A stretch of DNA of 64,000 bases from positions 20,111 through 84,110 of IMG/VR virus record IMGVR_UViG_3300011113_000238, one strand, 5' to 3'. Positions 25,941 through 32,683 of the stretch are shown here, piece by piece. A model generated the notes under the pieces. That model saw only the letters and a list, made by a program, of their open reading frames with translations, was not told the origin of the DNA and ran no database searches. Each line of letters starts with the position of its first letter. The first letter of the stretch is position 1. The translations under genes and the position numbers were made by a program. The DNA is from a virus.

Positions 25941-26929
25941 TTACGTTTCTCTTTACTCGTTTTGTTGACTTTACCGCGATGTACGCTTCCACAACCAAGA
26001 CACACGTACTCGTCATAAGTTGAAGATGAAGTTACAACGGCACGACCTGTTGCTTCTAGATTGTCAGAGCCACAAGTCCTGCAGCGAGGTGTATTATCCT
26101 CAAAATACATTGCAGCGTTGAAGTCACTACCAGCTTTACCTGTTTGTTTCAGTTTGTTATAGACTTCTTCAAGCACGACCACATCCTGTTTGCAGTATTC
26201 AACCATAGTTGTCATAGCGTTGACATCACCTGATTGTACACCAACCCACAGTGAAATACCAGAGTGATCCATCTTTAGCGGAAGATTAAAGTAAGCAGCA
26301 ATACTCCCAAGTTTGTTACTAGGTAACCGCAAATTACGTTTGGCAAGTTCAAGTGTATCCAGCACCTTTACAACAGGTAGGGCTGGGAAATCCCAATACG
26401 CGCTACGGGCTTGTAAAACCTTGTGGTCATACCCCTTGGAATTATGACAAATTACAGCATCACTTTCACGGTAAAGTTGGCGCAATTTTTCTACGACTCG
26501 TGAATCATTCCCAGCTTCAACTTCCTCTTTGGTGAGGTGGATCGAATCTACAGTCTTTTCACCGAGATTCTTCCAAGATGCACAGAGAATAAAACCACCT
26601 TTTTTGACGATAGCTTCCTGACTGATGTTGATCTTGTGTCGTCCGAAAAATAGACCAATATCCCCAGCAACTTCCAGATCATAGAAAAGGATGCGTGGAC
26701 CTTGTTTTTTTGGTTTATCGAAGGCTACATCCTTGGGGTTGTACTGCAGCTCTGGTACTTCTGGACTACCCTCAACACAATCATCGAAATGCTCACGTAG
26801 AGCTGCCGCAGCAATATAGTTGTTCACCGTACTCTTACTTACATCCGCAATATGAGCAATTTTACGAGAGGACAATCCTAGTTCGGATAGTGCAAGGATT
26901 AGTTCAATGGTTTCTGGGTTAGTTTGCAA
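25925..26929 (-). CDS. 3'-5' exonuclease-like protein with HTH and zinc ribbon
   Basis: 334 residues from a TTG start preceded by AAGGAGCTAAA. Residues 8-35 form a helix-turn-helix (LGLSSRKIAHIADVSKSTVN). From about 75 there is an RNase H-fold DnaQ/DEDD exonuclease: ILFYDLEVAG (Asp, Glu), DAVICHNSKGYDHKVLQARS, KVLDTLELAK, EYCKQDVVVLEEVY. Near the C-terminus CRTCGSDN...YVCLGCGS is a zinc ribbon. The parts suggest a DNA-targeted nuclease in replication or recombination. It lies between endonuclease VII and an inserted homing nuclease. Confidence 0.75.
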   Translation of the reverse strand: MQTNPETIELILALSELGLSSRKIAHIADVSKSTVNNYIAAAALREHFDDCVEGSPEVPELQYNPKDVAFDKPKKQGPRILFYDLEVAGDIGLFFGRHKINISQEAIVKKGGFILCASWKNLGEKTVDSIHLTKEEVEAGNDSRVVEKLRQLYRESDAVICHNSKGYDHKVLQARSAYWDFPALPVVKVLDTLELAKRNLRLPSNKLGSIAAYFNLPLKMDHSGISLWVGVQSGDVNAMTTMVEYCKQDVVVLEEVYNKLKQTGKAGSDFNAAMYFEDNTPRCRTCGSDNLEATGRAVVTSSSTYDEYVCLGCGSVHRGKVNKTSKEKRKCLLV

Positions 26930-26938
26930 TTTAGCTCC

Positions 26939-27442
26939 TTATTTCTGGGTTGATGCTGCAATAGCATTTCGTATTGTATCATAACCTAAGCTACGATCTA
27001 GGATTTTAGCTGAGAATAGTTTCAAGCGTTCAGTGCCGTTACTACCTGATGCACTACCTAGTTCCTTCAGGACAACACCTTGTTGTTGAGCGTTCAGTTT
27101 CTTGAAGTCCGTCTTTACTCGTTTAAGCCAGCCATCATGTCGGTAGCGAGTATCGGGCTTGCACTCCAAGAAATCAGCAGTGTTGCGGAGAGCATCTGAC
27201 AGCGTACCCTCGTACCACCACCCAAGGCACCGTTTCCACGCTCTTTCGATGATACCAATGAATGAATTAGCTTGTCGATGGAGTACTGCGCGGACTAGAT
27301 TCGTGTCATCGTGAGCATGATCAAGTACAGCATCCTTGGTTGTAATCTTAACCTTACTAATCGGACAGATATAATCTTGTTCTTTTAGTAGCTCATCTCG
27401 TACTCGCTTTTTATCTGCGGCGTTGTATAAATCAATTGTCAT
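26939..27442 (-). CDS. Recombination endonuclease VII-like protein
   Basis: 167 residues from ATG 27442, inside the end of the upstream coiled-coil gene. YICPISKVKITTKDAVLDHA, HDDTNLVRAVLHRQANSFIG is the endonuclease VII His-Asn core (LDHAHD...N). T4 gp49 uses this fold to resolve branched DNA before packaging. Only one of the four zinc cysteines of T4 gp49 is visible (CPIS, LHRQAN), as in the zinc-less phage subfamily. The C-terminal helical part (RVKTDFKKLNAQQQGVVLKE) may be the dimer region. Confidence 0.75.
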   Translation of the reverse strand: MTIDLYNAADKKRVRDELLKEQDYICPISKVKITTKDAVLDHAHDDTNLVRAVLHRQANSFIGIIERAWKRCLGWWYEGTLSDALRNTADFLECKPDTRYRHDGWLKRVKTDFKKLNAQQQGVVLKELGSASGSNGTERLKLFSAKILDRSLGYDTIRNAIAASTQK

Positions 27443-27617
27443 AGCCGCTGTAATTGTAGTTGTATCGCACATTCTCAAGCTCACCTCTAGCGTACAGAAG
27501 TTCATCACGAATATGCGCCATATCATTTTCAAGCTGCTCTACACTAGCTTCAGCTTTAATTGCCCTCTGCTGCCAGTATACCAGTTCAGCTTCGGTGTTA
27601 CCTGTTGGTTCTTTCAT
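27432..27617 (-). CDS. Small coiled-coil protein
   Basis: 61 residues, strongly helical (WQQRAIKAEASVEQLENDMA, ELLYARGELENVR). A perfect Shine-Dalgarno (AAGGAGGTGCT) precedes ATG, and its end overlaps the start of endonuclease VII by 11 bp, so it is a real gene in this operon. Function unknown. Confidence 0.6.
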   Translation of the reverse strand: MKEPTGNTEAELVYWQQRAIKAEASVEQLENDMAHIRDELLYARGELENVRYNYNYSGYDN

Positions 27618-27626
27618 AGCACCTCC

Positions 27627-28604
27627 TTATAAAGTTACATCGTATTTACTGCAGAACTTCTCAAAGTTCAGATCATCATTAACCTTTGATTTCATCCTGC
27701 AAGCCTTGAAGTACAAATCCAAAAGGTACTTGTAGTTTGCAGTAATCTCTGCACCGTTCCATGCTGTATATTTAAAATCATCCATTCCGTACCAAGTCAC
27801 GTACTGCTTGATTACAGCTTGCAATGCTTCGCGTTCGTTCTTGCAGTTCTTCAGGAGGTTATATGCACTCTTCTCACCGAAGCGAACTCCTGCAAGCTCA
27901 TACGGGCAATACCCATCGCTTCTGTCACCCATTGCGTGTTGCATGCAATACCAGATGAAACCTTCTCCCACTACTTTCTTCTTGTCACCTTCAATCCGAA
28001 GCTCACCAAAGTCAGGTACTGTAAAAGTATCAGTAGTAGTTCCTGTGTAATCCCAGAGCGCTAAACCTGAATAAGCTCGACTATCCTTTTCATAAGAGCC
28101 TAGGATCACGTTATAGCCTTTTTCAAGGTACTCGTAGCCTTTGTACACGATAGCATCATCAGGCTCCTCTCCGTGTGTTCTGATGGCTCCTAGCTTGTGC
28201 ATGTAATCCTTAGCAGCTTTTAACAGCAGAGGTTTAATCATATCATCTCGATTGGACTTATACCGAGTAGGTAACGGAAGGTCTGACCGGAAGTTACCAT
28301 CACCTGAGATATAAATCAAGGCTTCATCGGGAGAGTGAACTTCGTTCATCCACTTTAGTTTATTCTTGATGATCTTCTGTAGACTTGCTACATTTGCATT
28401 CTCTTGCAAGTCCTTGAAGGTGTAATCCTCAGCGACATAAGGGAACGCTTTCTTCTCTAGGAACTCCTTGAACTCCGTGCGGTTCTTCACGAGTTTCTTG
28501 CGGTTACTCCTAACGTGCGTTACCTCCACGCTTCGATCTTCGCAGACTGCAGCAGCGGAGAATGCTATCGTATCTGCATCAACGATTAATATTTTCTTAG
28601 GCAT
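27627..28604 (-). CDS. 5'-3' exonuclease (FEN/PIN-like, T7 gp6 role)
   Basis: 325 residues. KILIVDADTIAFSAA (first Asp), YISGDGNFRSDLPLPTRYKS, THGEEPDDAIVYKG (acidic cluster), VILGSYEKDSRAYSG, HAMGDRSDGYCPYELAGVRF and KSAYNLLKN (helix-hairpin region) mark the 5' nuclease superfamily. It would remove RNA primers and flaps and process ends during replication and recombination. AGGAGGAAC precedes the ATG. Confidence 0.85.
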   Translation of the reverse strand: MPKKILIVDADTIAFSAAAVCEDRSVEVTHVRSNRKKLVKNRTEFKEFLEKKAFPYVAEDYTFKDLQENANVASLQKIIKNKLKWMNEVHSPDEALIYISGDGNFRSDLPLPTRYKSNRDDMIKPLLLKAAKDYMHKLGAIRTHGEEPDDAIVYKGYEYLEKGYNVILGSYEKDSRAYSGLALWDYTGTTTDTFTVPDFGELRIEGDKKKVVGEGFIWYCMQHAMGDRSDGYCPYELAGVRFGEKSAYNLLKNCKNEREALQAVIKQYVTWYGMDDFKYTAWNGAEITANYKYLLDLYFKACRMKSKVNDDLNFEKFCSKYDVTL

Positions 28605-28611
28605 GTTCCTC

Positions 28612-28646
28612 CTATAAACAAATAAGCCTCAGCTTTCGCTGAGGCC
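28612..28646 (-). terminator. Terminator upstream of the 5'-3' exonuclease gene
   Basis: Minus strand stem GCCTCAGC / GCTGAGGC with GAAA loop followed by TTATTTGTTT. It ends the small-gene transcript from 28.65-30.4 kb or tempers read-through into the exonuclease. Confidence 0.85.
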
Positions 28647-28651
28647 TTACG

Positions 28652-28864
28652 TTAGCTCTTAATGCTTACCTCAAACTTCAGGATTAGCAGCAATACCAGC
28701 ACTGCACACCATTCTTTAAATCCGTAGGTAACTGCTGATTCAAACAGGATGTTGGTCATTGCAATCACCAGTAAAGGTGTAATTGCTACTCCGATTACAA
28801 CAGAGAGTACAGCAAAGATACTTGGAAGTACTTTCATAATTCGATTGAACGTAATTTCCTTCAT
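28652..28864 (-). CDS. Small membrane protein
   Basis: About 70 residues from ATG 28864 (a TTG two codons earlier overlaps the previous stop). Two hydrophobic helices (IFAVLSVVIGVAITPLLVIA and WCAVLVLLLILKFEV). Unknown function. Confidence 0.5.
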   Translation of the reverse strand: MKEITFNRIMKVLPSIFAVLSVVIGVAITPLLVIAMTNILFESAVTYGFKEWCAVLVLLLILKFEVSIKS

Positions 28865-28866
28865 TA

Positions 28867-29118
28867 TCAACCTTGTAGTTCTTCGATCAGGTCCAGCGTA
28901 TCCTGAGCTTTGCTTTCTACGTTACCCAGCTTGTCACGAGCCTTAGCTTTAGCCAGAGCAGCAACTGCAGAGAACTTCAGATCGGATTCATCGGCTTCTT
29001 CCTTCAAAGCCTTTGCGTCTTCTTCAAGCAGAGCAATCTCTGTGTAGATAGGTACGAGTTTGTCGAACAGTTCCTTGTTGGTCATAGGAGCGGAGGGAGT
29101 TGTATTTTCAGTAGTCAT
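28867..29118 (-). CDS. Small helical protein
   Basis: 83 residues; coiled-coil middle (TEIALLEEDAKALKEEADES, LAKAKARDKLGNVESKAQDT). AAAGGAATACAC precedes ATG. No family recognised. Acidic, small, and in the replication block. Confidence 0.55.
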   Translation of the reverse strand: MTTENTTPSAPMTNKELFDKLVPIYTEIALLEEDAKALKEEADESDLKFSAVAALAKAKARDKLGNVESKAQDTLDLIEELQG

Positions 29119-29166
29119 GTGTATTCCTTTATGTTAGTAGGTTAATTATGCGTGATTGAGTATGGG

Positions 29167-29520
29167 TTAACGCCACTCAATCTTTTGGACTGGTGTAGGA
29201 TTCACGAAGTCAAAACCTTCGTAAGTACTACCGTCAAAACTTTGGTAATAACCATCGAACTTTACATGAACGCTAACATCACCAGCTGTGAATATGTAGA
29301 CGCTCCAATATTCGCTACCCATGTCTTCACCACCGTAGTTATCTTCGTGCTTGAAGCTGATACCTGCAATGGACAGTTCATTGCGGAATTCTGTAATTTC
29401 GTCAGAATCCCACTGACTATAGCCGTCGCGCATTTCACTATTGAAGAAGTGGCGCTCAACGTCACGACCGGCAGCATTCAGCAAATCCGATACCTTGGAT
29501 TGCAACTCTTGTTTGTTCAT
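29167..29520 (-). CDS. Hypothetical protein
   Basis: 117 residues, acidic and aromatic-rich (HEDNYGGEDMGSEYWSVYIF, VHVKFDGYYQSFDGSTYEGF). AGGAGTAAAT precedes ATG. Likely a soluble alpha/beta protein; function not recognised. Confidence 0.55.
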   Translation of the reverse strand: MNKQELQSKVSDLLNAAGRDVERHFFNSEMRDGYSQWDSDEITEFRNELSIAGISFKHEDNYGGEDMGSEYWSVYIFTAGDVSVHVKFDGYYQSFDGSTYEGFDFVNPTPVQKIEWR

Positions 29521-29588
29521 ATTTACTCCTTTTTTAAAGCAGCATTAAGCACTGCTCGAATTGGCGATATTGCCGACTAACCATCTGA

Positions 29589-30413
29589 TTATACACCAAG
29601 TAACTTTTGTTTTACTTGCTGAATCTTACTTTCGTTGTAATTCTGCACTAGCTCAGGATAATGGTCAATACTGTAATTGCGAAAATAACCACTGCACAGC
29701 GTAGTGCAAATCTTACCCAGTGCTTTTAAGTACGCTAACTTCATTGGGTAATCCCAGTTATTACGAACTAGAAAACGCTCTGTTGCAATTACATACGCTT
29801 CCTCCTGAATGCACTTTAGCTTGTCATCGTGCGATAGCAACAGCCACTTATCTTTCTCGCACCATGCGTTACCTTCTTGACGCAGAAGCTGAGTATACAG
29901 CGGTTTGTCGTAGTGCGCGTACAGCTCATGCAAATAGTCATGGTCATATACCTTACTCACAGCATCATCAAAGAACGCTTCTTTATTCTGCATCAGGTTA
30001 GGATTAGCTTGCGGGTATAACTTCATGGTCATCTCTGTGCGTTGCTGCAGTAGGCGTTCATCTTCGGGTGTGTACCAGTTGGTGAACTTCGCAAGGTGAT
30101 GGTGATACATTGCAATATGACGATCAAATTTCATGTCACGCCACAAGTGACTGCGCTTAATAATGCAAAGACCTCTAGGTTGTACCACATAAACCTTTTG
30201 CCCACCGATTTCTACGGTAGCATCTTCCTGAGTAAACCGAGAGAACTCTTCGTTATTTAGTAACCACGGATCGTGATATTCAATATTAACATTAGGTACT
30301 TCTTGGAATGTGCCGGCGTGGTTTGTGATTACGTCCCAGTCTGTGCTTTCTTTAATTTGCACGGACGGAAACCAGAAGTTTAGCGCTCGTGATCCGATTA
30401 GTAAATTCTTCAA
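29589..30413 (-). CDS. Nucleotidyltransferase-fold protein (DUF7275-like)
   Basis: 274 residues from a TTG start with AGGAGGT upstream. The N-terminus LLIGSRALNFWFPSVQIKES followed by TDWDVI matches the GS...DxD start of nucleotidyltransferase-fold domains. Residues about 95-180 are His/Trp-rich (KRSHLWRDMKFDRHIAMYHH). Phages widely carry such proteins, but substrate and activity are unknown. It lies immediately downstream (in transcription) of the tRNA-like region, and a second NTase-fold gene is at 38582. Confidence 0.6.
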   Translation of the reverse strand: MKNLLIGSRALNFWFPSVQIKESTDWDVITNHAGTFQEVPNVNIEYHDPWLLNNEEFSRFTQEDATVEIGGQKVYVVQPRGLCIIKRSHLWRDMKFDRHIAMYHHHLAKFTNWYTPEDERLLQQRTEMTMKLYPQANPNLMQNKEAFFDDAVSKVYDHDYLHELYAHYDKPLYTQLLRQEGNAWCEKDKWLLLSHDDKLKCIQEEAYVIATERFLVRNNWDYPMKLAYLKALGKICTTLCSGYFRNYSIDHYPELVQNYNESKIQQVKQKLLGV

Positions 30414-30685
30414 AAGACCTCCTGTTAATTGAAGATGGTGAGGTGCCCTTACGTTTGCATTGAGAGCCTATTGCTGCAGTAAACCTGTTAGCTGCAACCC
30501 GCTATTTCAAACACCACGAGTCATATTGTCGAACCTGTTTCACTACAGGTACTCTTGCGCATTTTACGCGCATTCACCATCAAGTCTGCACACTATAGAT
30601 CAAACTGTTAGCGCTAACATAGTCCCTCATTCAAGATGCCTCTCGTTTGGTGCGGGCTTCGCTACAGTATGCAGACTTGATAGTT

Positions 30686-30766
30686 GATGGTGGTCATACC
30701 GTCCTGACCGTGGGTACCCTGAAGGGCACCGAGGATTTGAACCTCTATTTACGCCACTGCACCATC
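30686..30766 (-). ncRNA. Candidate permuted tRNA-like element (3' half before 5' half)
   Basis: Minus strand, 5' to 3': TTGATGG, a 15-base variable region, T-arm GAGG-TTCAAAT-CCTC, GTGCCCT, the two bases TC, AGGGTAC, a D-arm GGTC-10-GACC, then CCATCAA. GTGCCCT pairs with AGGGTAC over 7 bp; CCATCAA pairs with TTGATGG. Joining the outer flanks (CT after CCATCAA, CATAC before TTGATGG) would give a 7-base loop CTCATAC, that is U33, anticodon CAU, A37. Against it: extra bases beside the D-stem, a 7-bp anticodon stem, a 49-65 mismatch, and no encoded CCA. Permuted tRNA genes are known in some algae and archaea; here it is an inference. Confidence 0.35.
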
Positions 30767-30939
30767 AAGTATGAACCCTCTGCATTCCTATTCGTAAACT
30801 TGCGCTTTAGGCCGTTCCATCTTTCGGATCGTGAGTTCATACTTGATAGTAGCACCTTACGGGTGCTATTCGCCGAGCGTCATATCCAGAAGAACCCCGC
30901 AGCGGAAGGCCGTTTAATACTTGAATTATACCATCATCA

Positions 30940-31036
30940 AAGCACCGATGGGACTTGAACCCACATACTTTTCGCGCTCTACCTTATCTATAGTTGATAG
31001 AGAACAACTGGTCGCACCGCTTAACCTCACGATGCT
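30940..31036 (-). tRNA. Class II tRNA-like element, anticodon uncertain
   Basis: 97 bases. Acceptor AGCATCG / CGGTGCT, T8-G9, a possible D-arm GGT-11-ACC, an anticodon-like stem AGTTG / CAACT with an 8-base loop TTCTCTAT, a 27-base variable region, T-arm GTGGG-TTCAAGT-CCCAT. Leader and trailer extend the acceptor to 15 bp. The 8-base loop (or a 7-base alternative CTCTATC on a mismatched stem) and the lack of a clear variable-arm stem make it atypical. No CCA is encoded. It may be a degenerate tRNA or a tRNA-like RNA. Confidence 0.35.
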
Positions 31037-31238
31037 TTGATGATAGAAATTATACCATAAGTAGTTGCACTAGGTTAGCAGAGACACAACTCTTTTAAAG
31101 AAACTTATTTATCCAACAGTTACCCATTGCTTTTGTTCCTTGGCTTTTGCCTTCAGCGCTCCGATGTTTAACGCCAGTTTCCCAGCCGCTGCACTTATTA
31201 GTACCTACCAGCGGAATTGTACCTAATGCAACTACTTA

Positions 31239-31314
31239 TGGTGCGAGTGGAGAGATTCAAACTCCCGACCGATGGTATAGAAGACCACAGCTCTGTTCCC
31301 TGAGCTACACTCGC
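31239..31314 (-). tRNA. tRNA-Arg(UCU)
   Basis: 76 bases, full cloverleaf: acceptor GCGAGTG / CACTCGC, D-arm GCTC-8-GAGC, anticodon arm GTGGT-CTTCTAT-ACCAT with anticodon TCT, T-arm GGGAG-TTTGAAT-CTCTC, and an encoded 3' ACCA. It reads AGA (and AGG by wobble), codons rare in many Gram-negative hosts but used in this phage. Its ACCA end is at the same time the first bases of the 22-bp inverted repeat at 31221-31242. Confidence 0.95.
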
Positions 31315-31402
31315 CAATGCTGGTTACGTAATCCAGCGTTGCTATTTAGGTTGCAACCGTAAGACCTTCTAGCTTAGGAGTACTAGAGTTCTAGATTATA
31401 CA

Positions 31403-32074
31403 TCAGAATGGTGCGTCAAGGTCTTCTTCATCAACAGGAGGCTTCGCCTTAGCTGCAGTTTTAGCTGGAGTAGCCTTCTTAGGTGCTTCCTTGGTTTCTT
31501 CCTTAGCCGCACCCTTCAGATACTTTGCGTACTTGTCAGACACGTCAACCTCTTCGCGCTCTTCCTTGACGTATTCAATCAAGTCCAGCACTACGACTTC
31601 ACCGAGGCTCAACTGCATGCTACCGTTGGTGCGCTCCCACTGCTCAATACCCAGAACACCCTTGCTACCGTTAGCAATCAGCTTGGTGTGCGTAATATCC
31701 TTGAGAGTGCCACCCACTACTTCATAGGCTTTTGGCTCATGCTGTGGTAGGATCGGACGACCTGTCTTACCCATTTCGCTGGATTTACGGAAGGTCAACA
31801 CCCACACGTTCTTCCCAGCGTCATCAGGGGCAGGGCACTTGTAGATACCTTCAAACTCTGCAGCTTTTACTTTCTTGATGCTTGGTTTGGCGTCAACCTT
31901 GGTGCACCATGCTTCAAATTCATCCACCCAGTCTTCGTCTGTTACGACGACACTGGCTTTGAATTCATCAGGCTTAGGGTCGGTGCCGGGTTTTTGAAAA
32001 GCTTTTACAGGTTTATCAATCTGGACGTAAACCAGAGTACCTTCAACTTCTTTAAATTGTTCGTTTTGTGCCAT
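31403..32074 (-). CDS. Single-stranded DNA-binding protein, T7 gp2.5-like
   Basis: 223 residues. The core VEGTLVYVQIDKPVKAFQKP, PDEFKASVVVTDEDWVDEFE and LTFRKSSEMGKTGRPI follows the OB-fold of T7 gp2.5-like SSBs. An Ala/Lys-rich linker leads to an acidic tail ending DEEDLDAPF, the aromatic-ended tail used to recruit polymerase and helicase. It coats ssDNA at the phage fork. GAAGGAACAC precedes ATG; its own promoter is at 32173-32202. A TATAAT follows the stop and may start the tRNA transcript. Confidence 0.85.
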   Translation of the reverse strand: MAQNEQFKEVEGTLVYVQIDKPVKAFQKPGTDPKPDEFKASVVVTDEDWVDEFEAWCTKVDAKPSIKKVKAAEFEGIYKCPAPDDAGKNVWVLTFRKSSEMGKTGRPILPQHEPKAYEVVGGTLKDITHTKLIANGSKGVLGIEQWERTNGSMQLSLGEVVVLDLIEYVKEEREEVDVSDKYAKYLKGAAKEETKEAPKKATPAKTAAKAKPPVDEEDLDAPF

Positions 32075-32172
32075 GTTAGTGTTCCTTCTCGTGTTATGTT
32101 AGTAAGTTTTGGTAGTGTTGAGCAGTCTACCAACTGCATGAATCAATAGCTTGATCTGCTAAGTGAAACTGA

Positions 32173-32202
32173 ATTATAGCACAGAAACTTAAGCAGTTTC
32201 AA
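32173..32202 (-). promoter_or_regulatory. Promoter of the SSB gene
   Basis: Minus strand: TTGAAA (32197-32202), 18-bp spacer ending TGTGC, TATAAT (32173-32178), an extended -10. The -35 lies within the end of the neighbouring gene. The same TGTGC-TATAAT block recurs at 63260. Imperfect arms CTGCTAAGT and ACTTAAGCAG flank the -10 and could be an operator. Confidence 0.7.
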
Positions 32203-32608
32203 ACTTTTTCTTCAGTTCCAAGTATTTTTGATACTCAGGATCGTTTTGGCGTTGCAACTCTTGTTGTTCTGCTAGCAGACTCTGAAAGATTTCTTCTGCA
32301 ACTAGCATCAAGTGCTGCGAGGTAAACCTACCACGTTGATTAGCGTACTTGCTGTACTTGAATAGAACTTTAGATACAGTTTTCAGTGTGATTTCCGGTT
32401 CTACTTTTCGCTTAGTCTTGATGCGGTAAGAATGGTGGTTGGAAGGAAAGTTGAGTTCACGGTTGTCATTTTCCCACATAGCCCAGACTTTATACACCAC
32501 AGGGGAAGTCCCTGCGTATTCTTCAATCTTAGTAACAACCCCTGTATCCCCAACCTTACCGTCTGGACTGCTTTCTTCGACGATATCACCTACTTCGTAA
32601 TTTGGCAT
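32189..32608 (-). CDS. Hypothetical protein, possible SH3-like N-terminus
   Basis: 139 residues. The first 70 residues (YEVGDIVEESSPDGKVGDTG, VYKVWAMWENDNRELNFPS) look like a small beta-barrel; the rest is helical (FTSQHLMLVAEEIFQSLLAE, YQKYLELKKKFETA). AAAGGATAAT precedes ATG; a leader hairpin sits upstream. Unknown role between SSB and DNA polymerase. Confidence 0.55.
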   Translation of the reverse strand: MPNYEVGDIVEESSPDGKVGDTGVVTKIEEYAGTSPVVYKVWAMWENDNRELNFPSNHHSYRIKTKRKVEPEITLKTVSKVLFKYSKYANQRGRFTSQHLMLVAEEIFQSLLAEQQELQRQNDPEYQKYLELKKKFETA

Positions 32609-32626
32609 ATTATCCTTTCTGTATGC

Positions 32627-32683
32627 GGCAGCATTGGGAAGCTGCCTTTCGTTTGTAAGAAGACTCTATTGTAGCACAGGTTG
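32627..32683 (-). promoter_or_regulatory. Promoter and leader hairpin, copy 1 of a repeated 5' leader
   Basis: Minus strand: extended -10 TGTGCTACAAT near 32668-32678, then a leader with AAACGAAA and a GGCAGC / GCTGCC hairpin (32627-32646) just before the Shine-Dalgarno of the 32608 gene. Two further copies stand before the genes starting at 39500 and 42447. Confidence 0.6.

Larger units (their letters stand above)
30414..31238 (-). ncRNA. Gene-free structured RNA region with tRNA-like parts and four long inverted repeats
   Basis: No convincing coding region in 825 bp. Four consecutive inverted repeats: 30579-30590 with 30670-30681 (12 bp), 30764-30776 with 30835-30847 (13 bp), 30933-30947 with 31030-31044 (15 bp), 31054-31075 with 31221-31242 (22 positions, one G-U in the minus-strand RNA). 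Two tRNA T-arm-like hairpins occur on the minus strand (30731-30746 and near 30946-30962). Two segments share the pattern GGTTC...ATATGAC...AATAGC (around 30860-30893 and 30500-30535). TATAAT copies at 30925-30930 and 31048-31053 (minus strand) follow two of the repeats. I cannot assign a known RNA family to the whole. Confidence 0.5.

Noticed and set aside
30500-30930. Complete group I intron around the tRNA-like parts
   Set aside because: Looked for P, Q, R and S core elements on both strands. Only partial S-like words (such as ATAGTCC on the plus strand) were found, and the enclosed segments are too short for a full core. A covariance search would decide.
31147-31362. Plus-strand frame of 71 codons
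   Set aside because: It runs antisense through tRNA-Arg and the 22-bp inverted repeat; no ribosome site.
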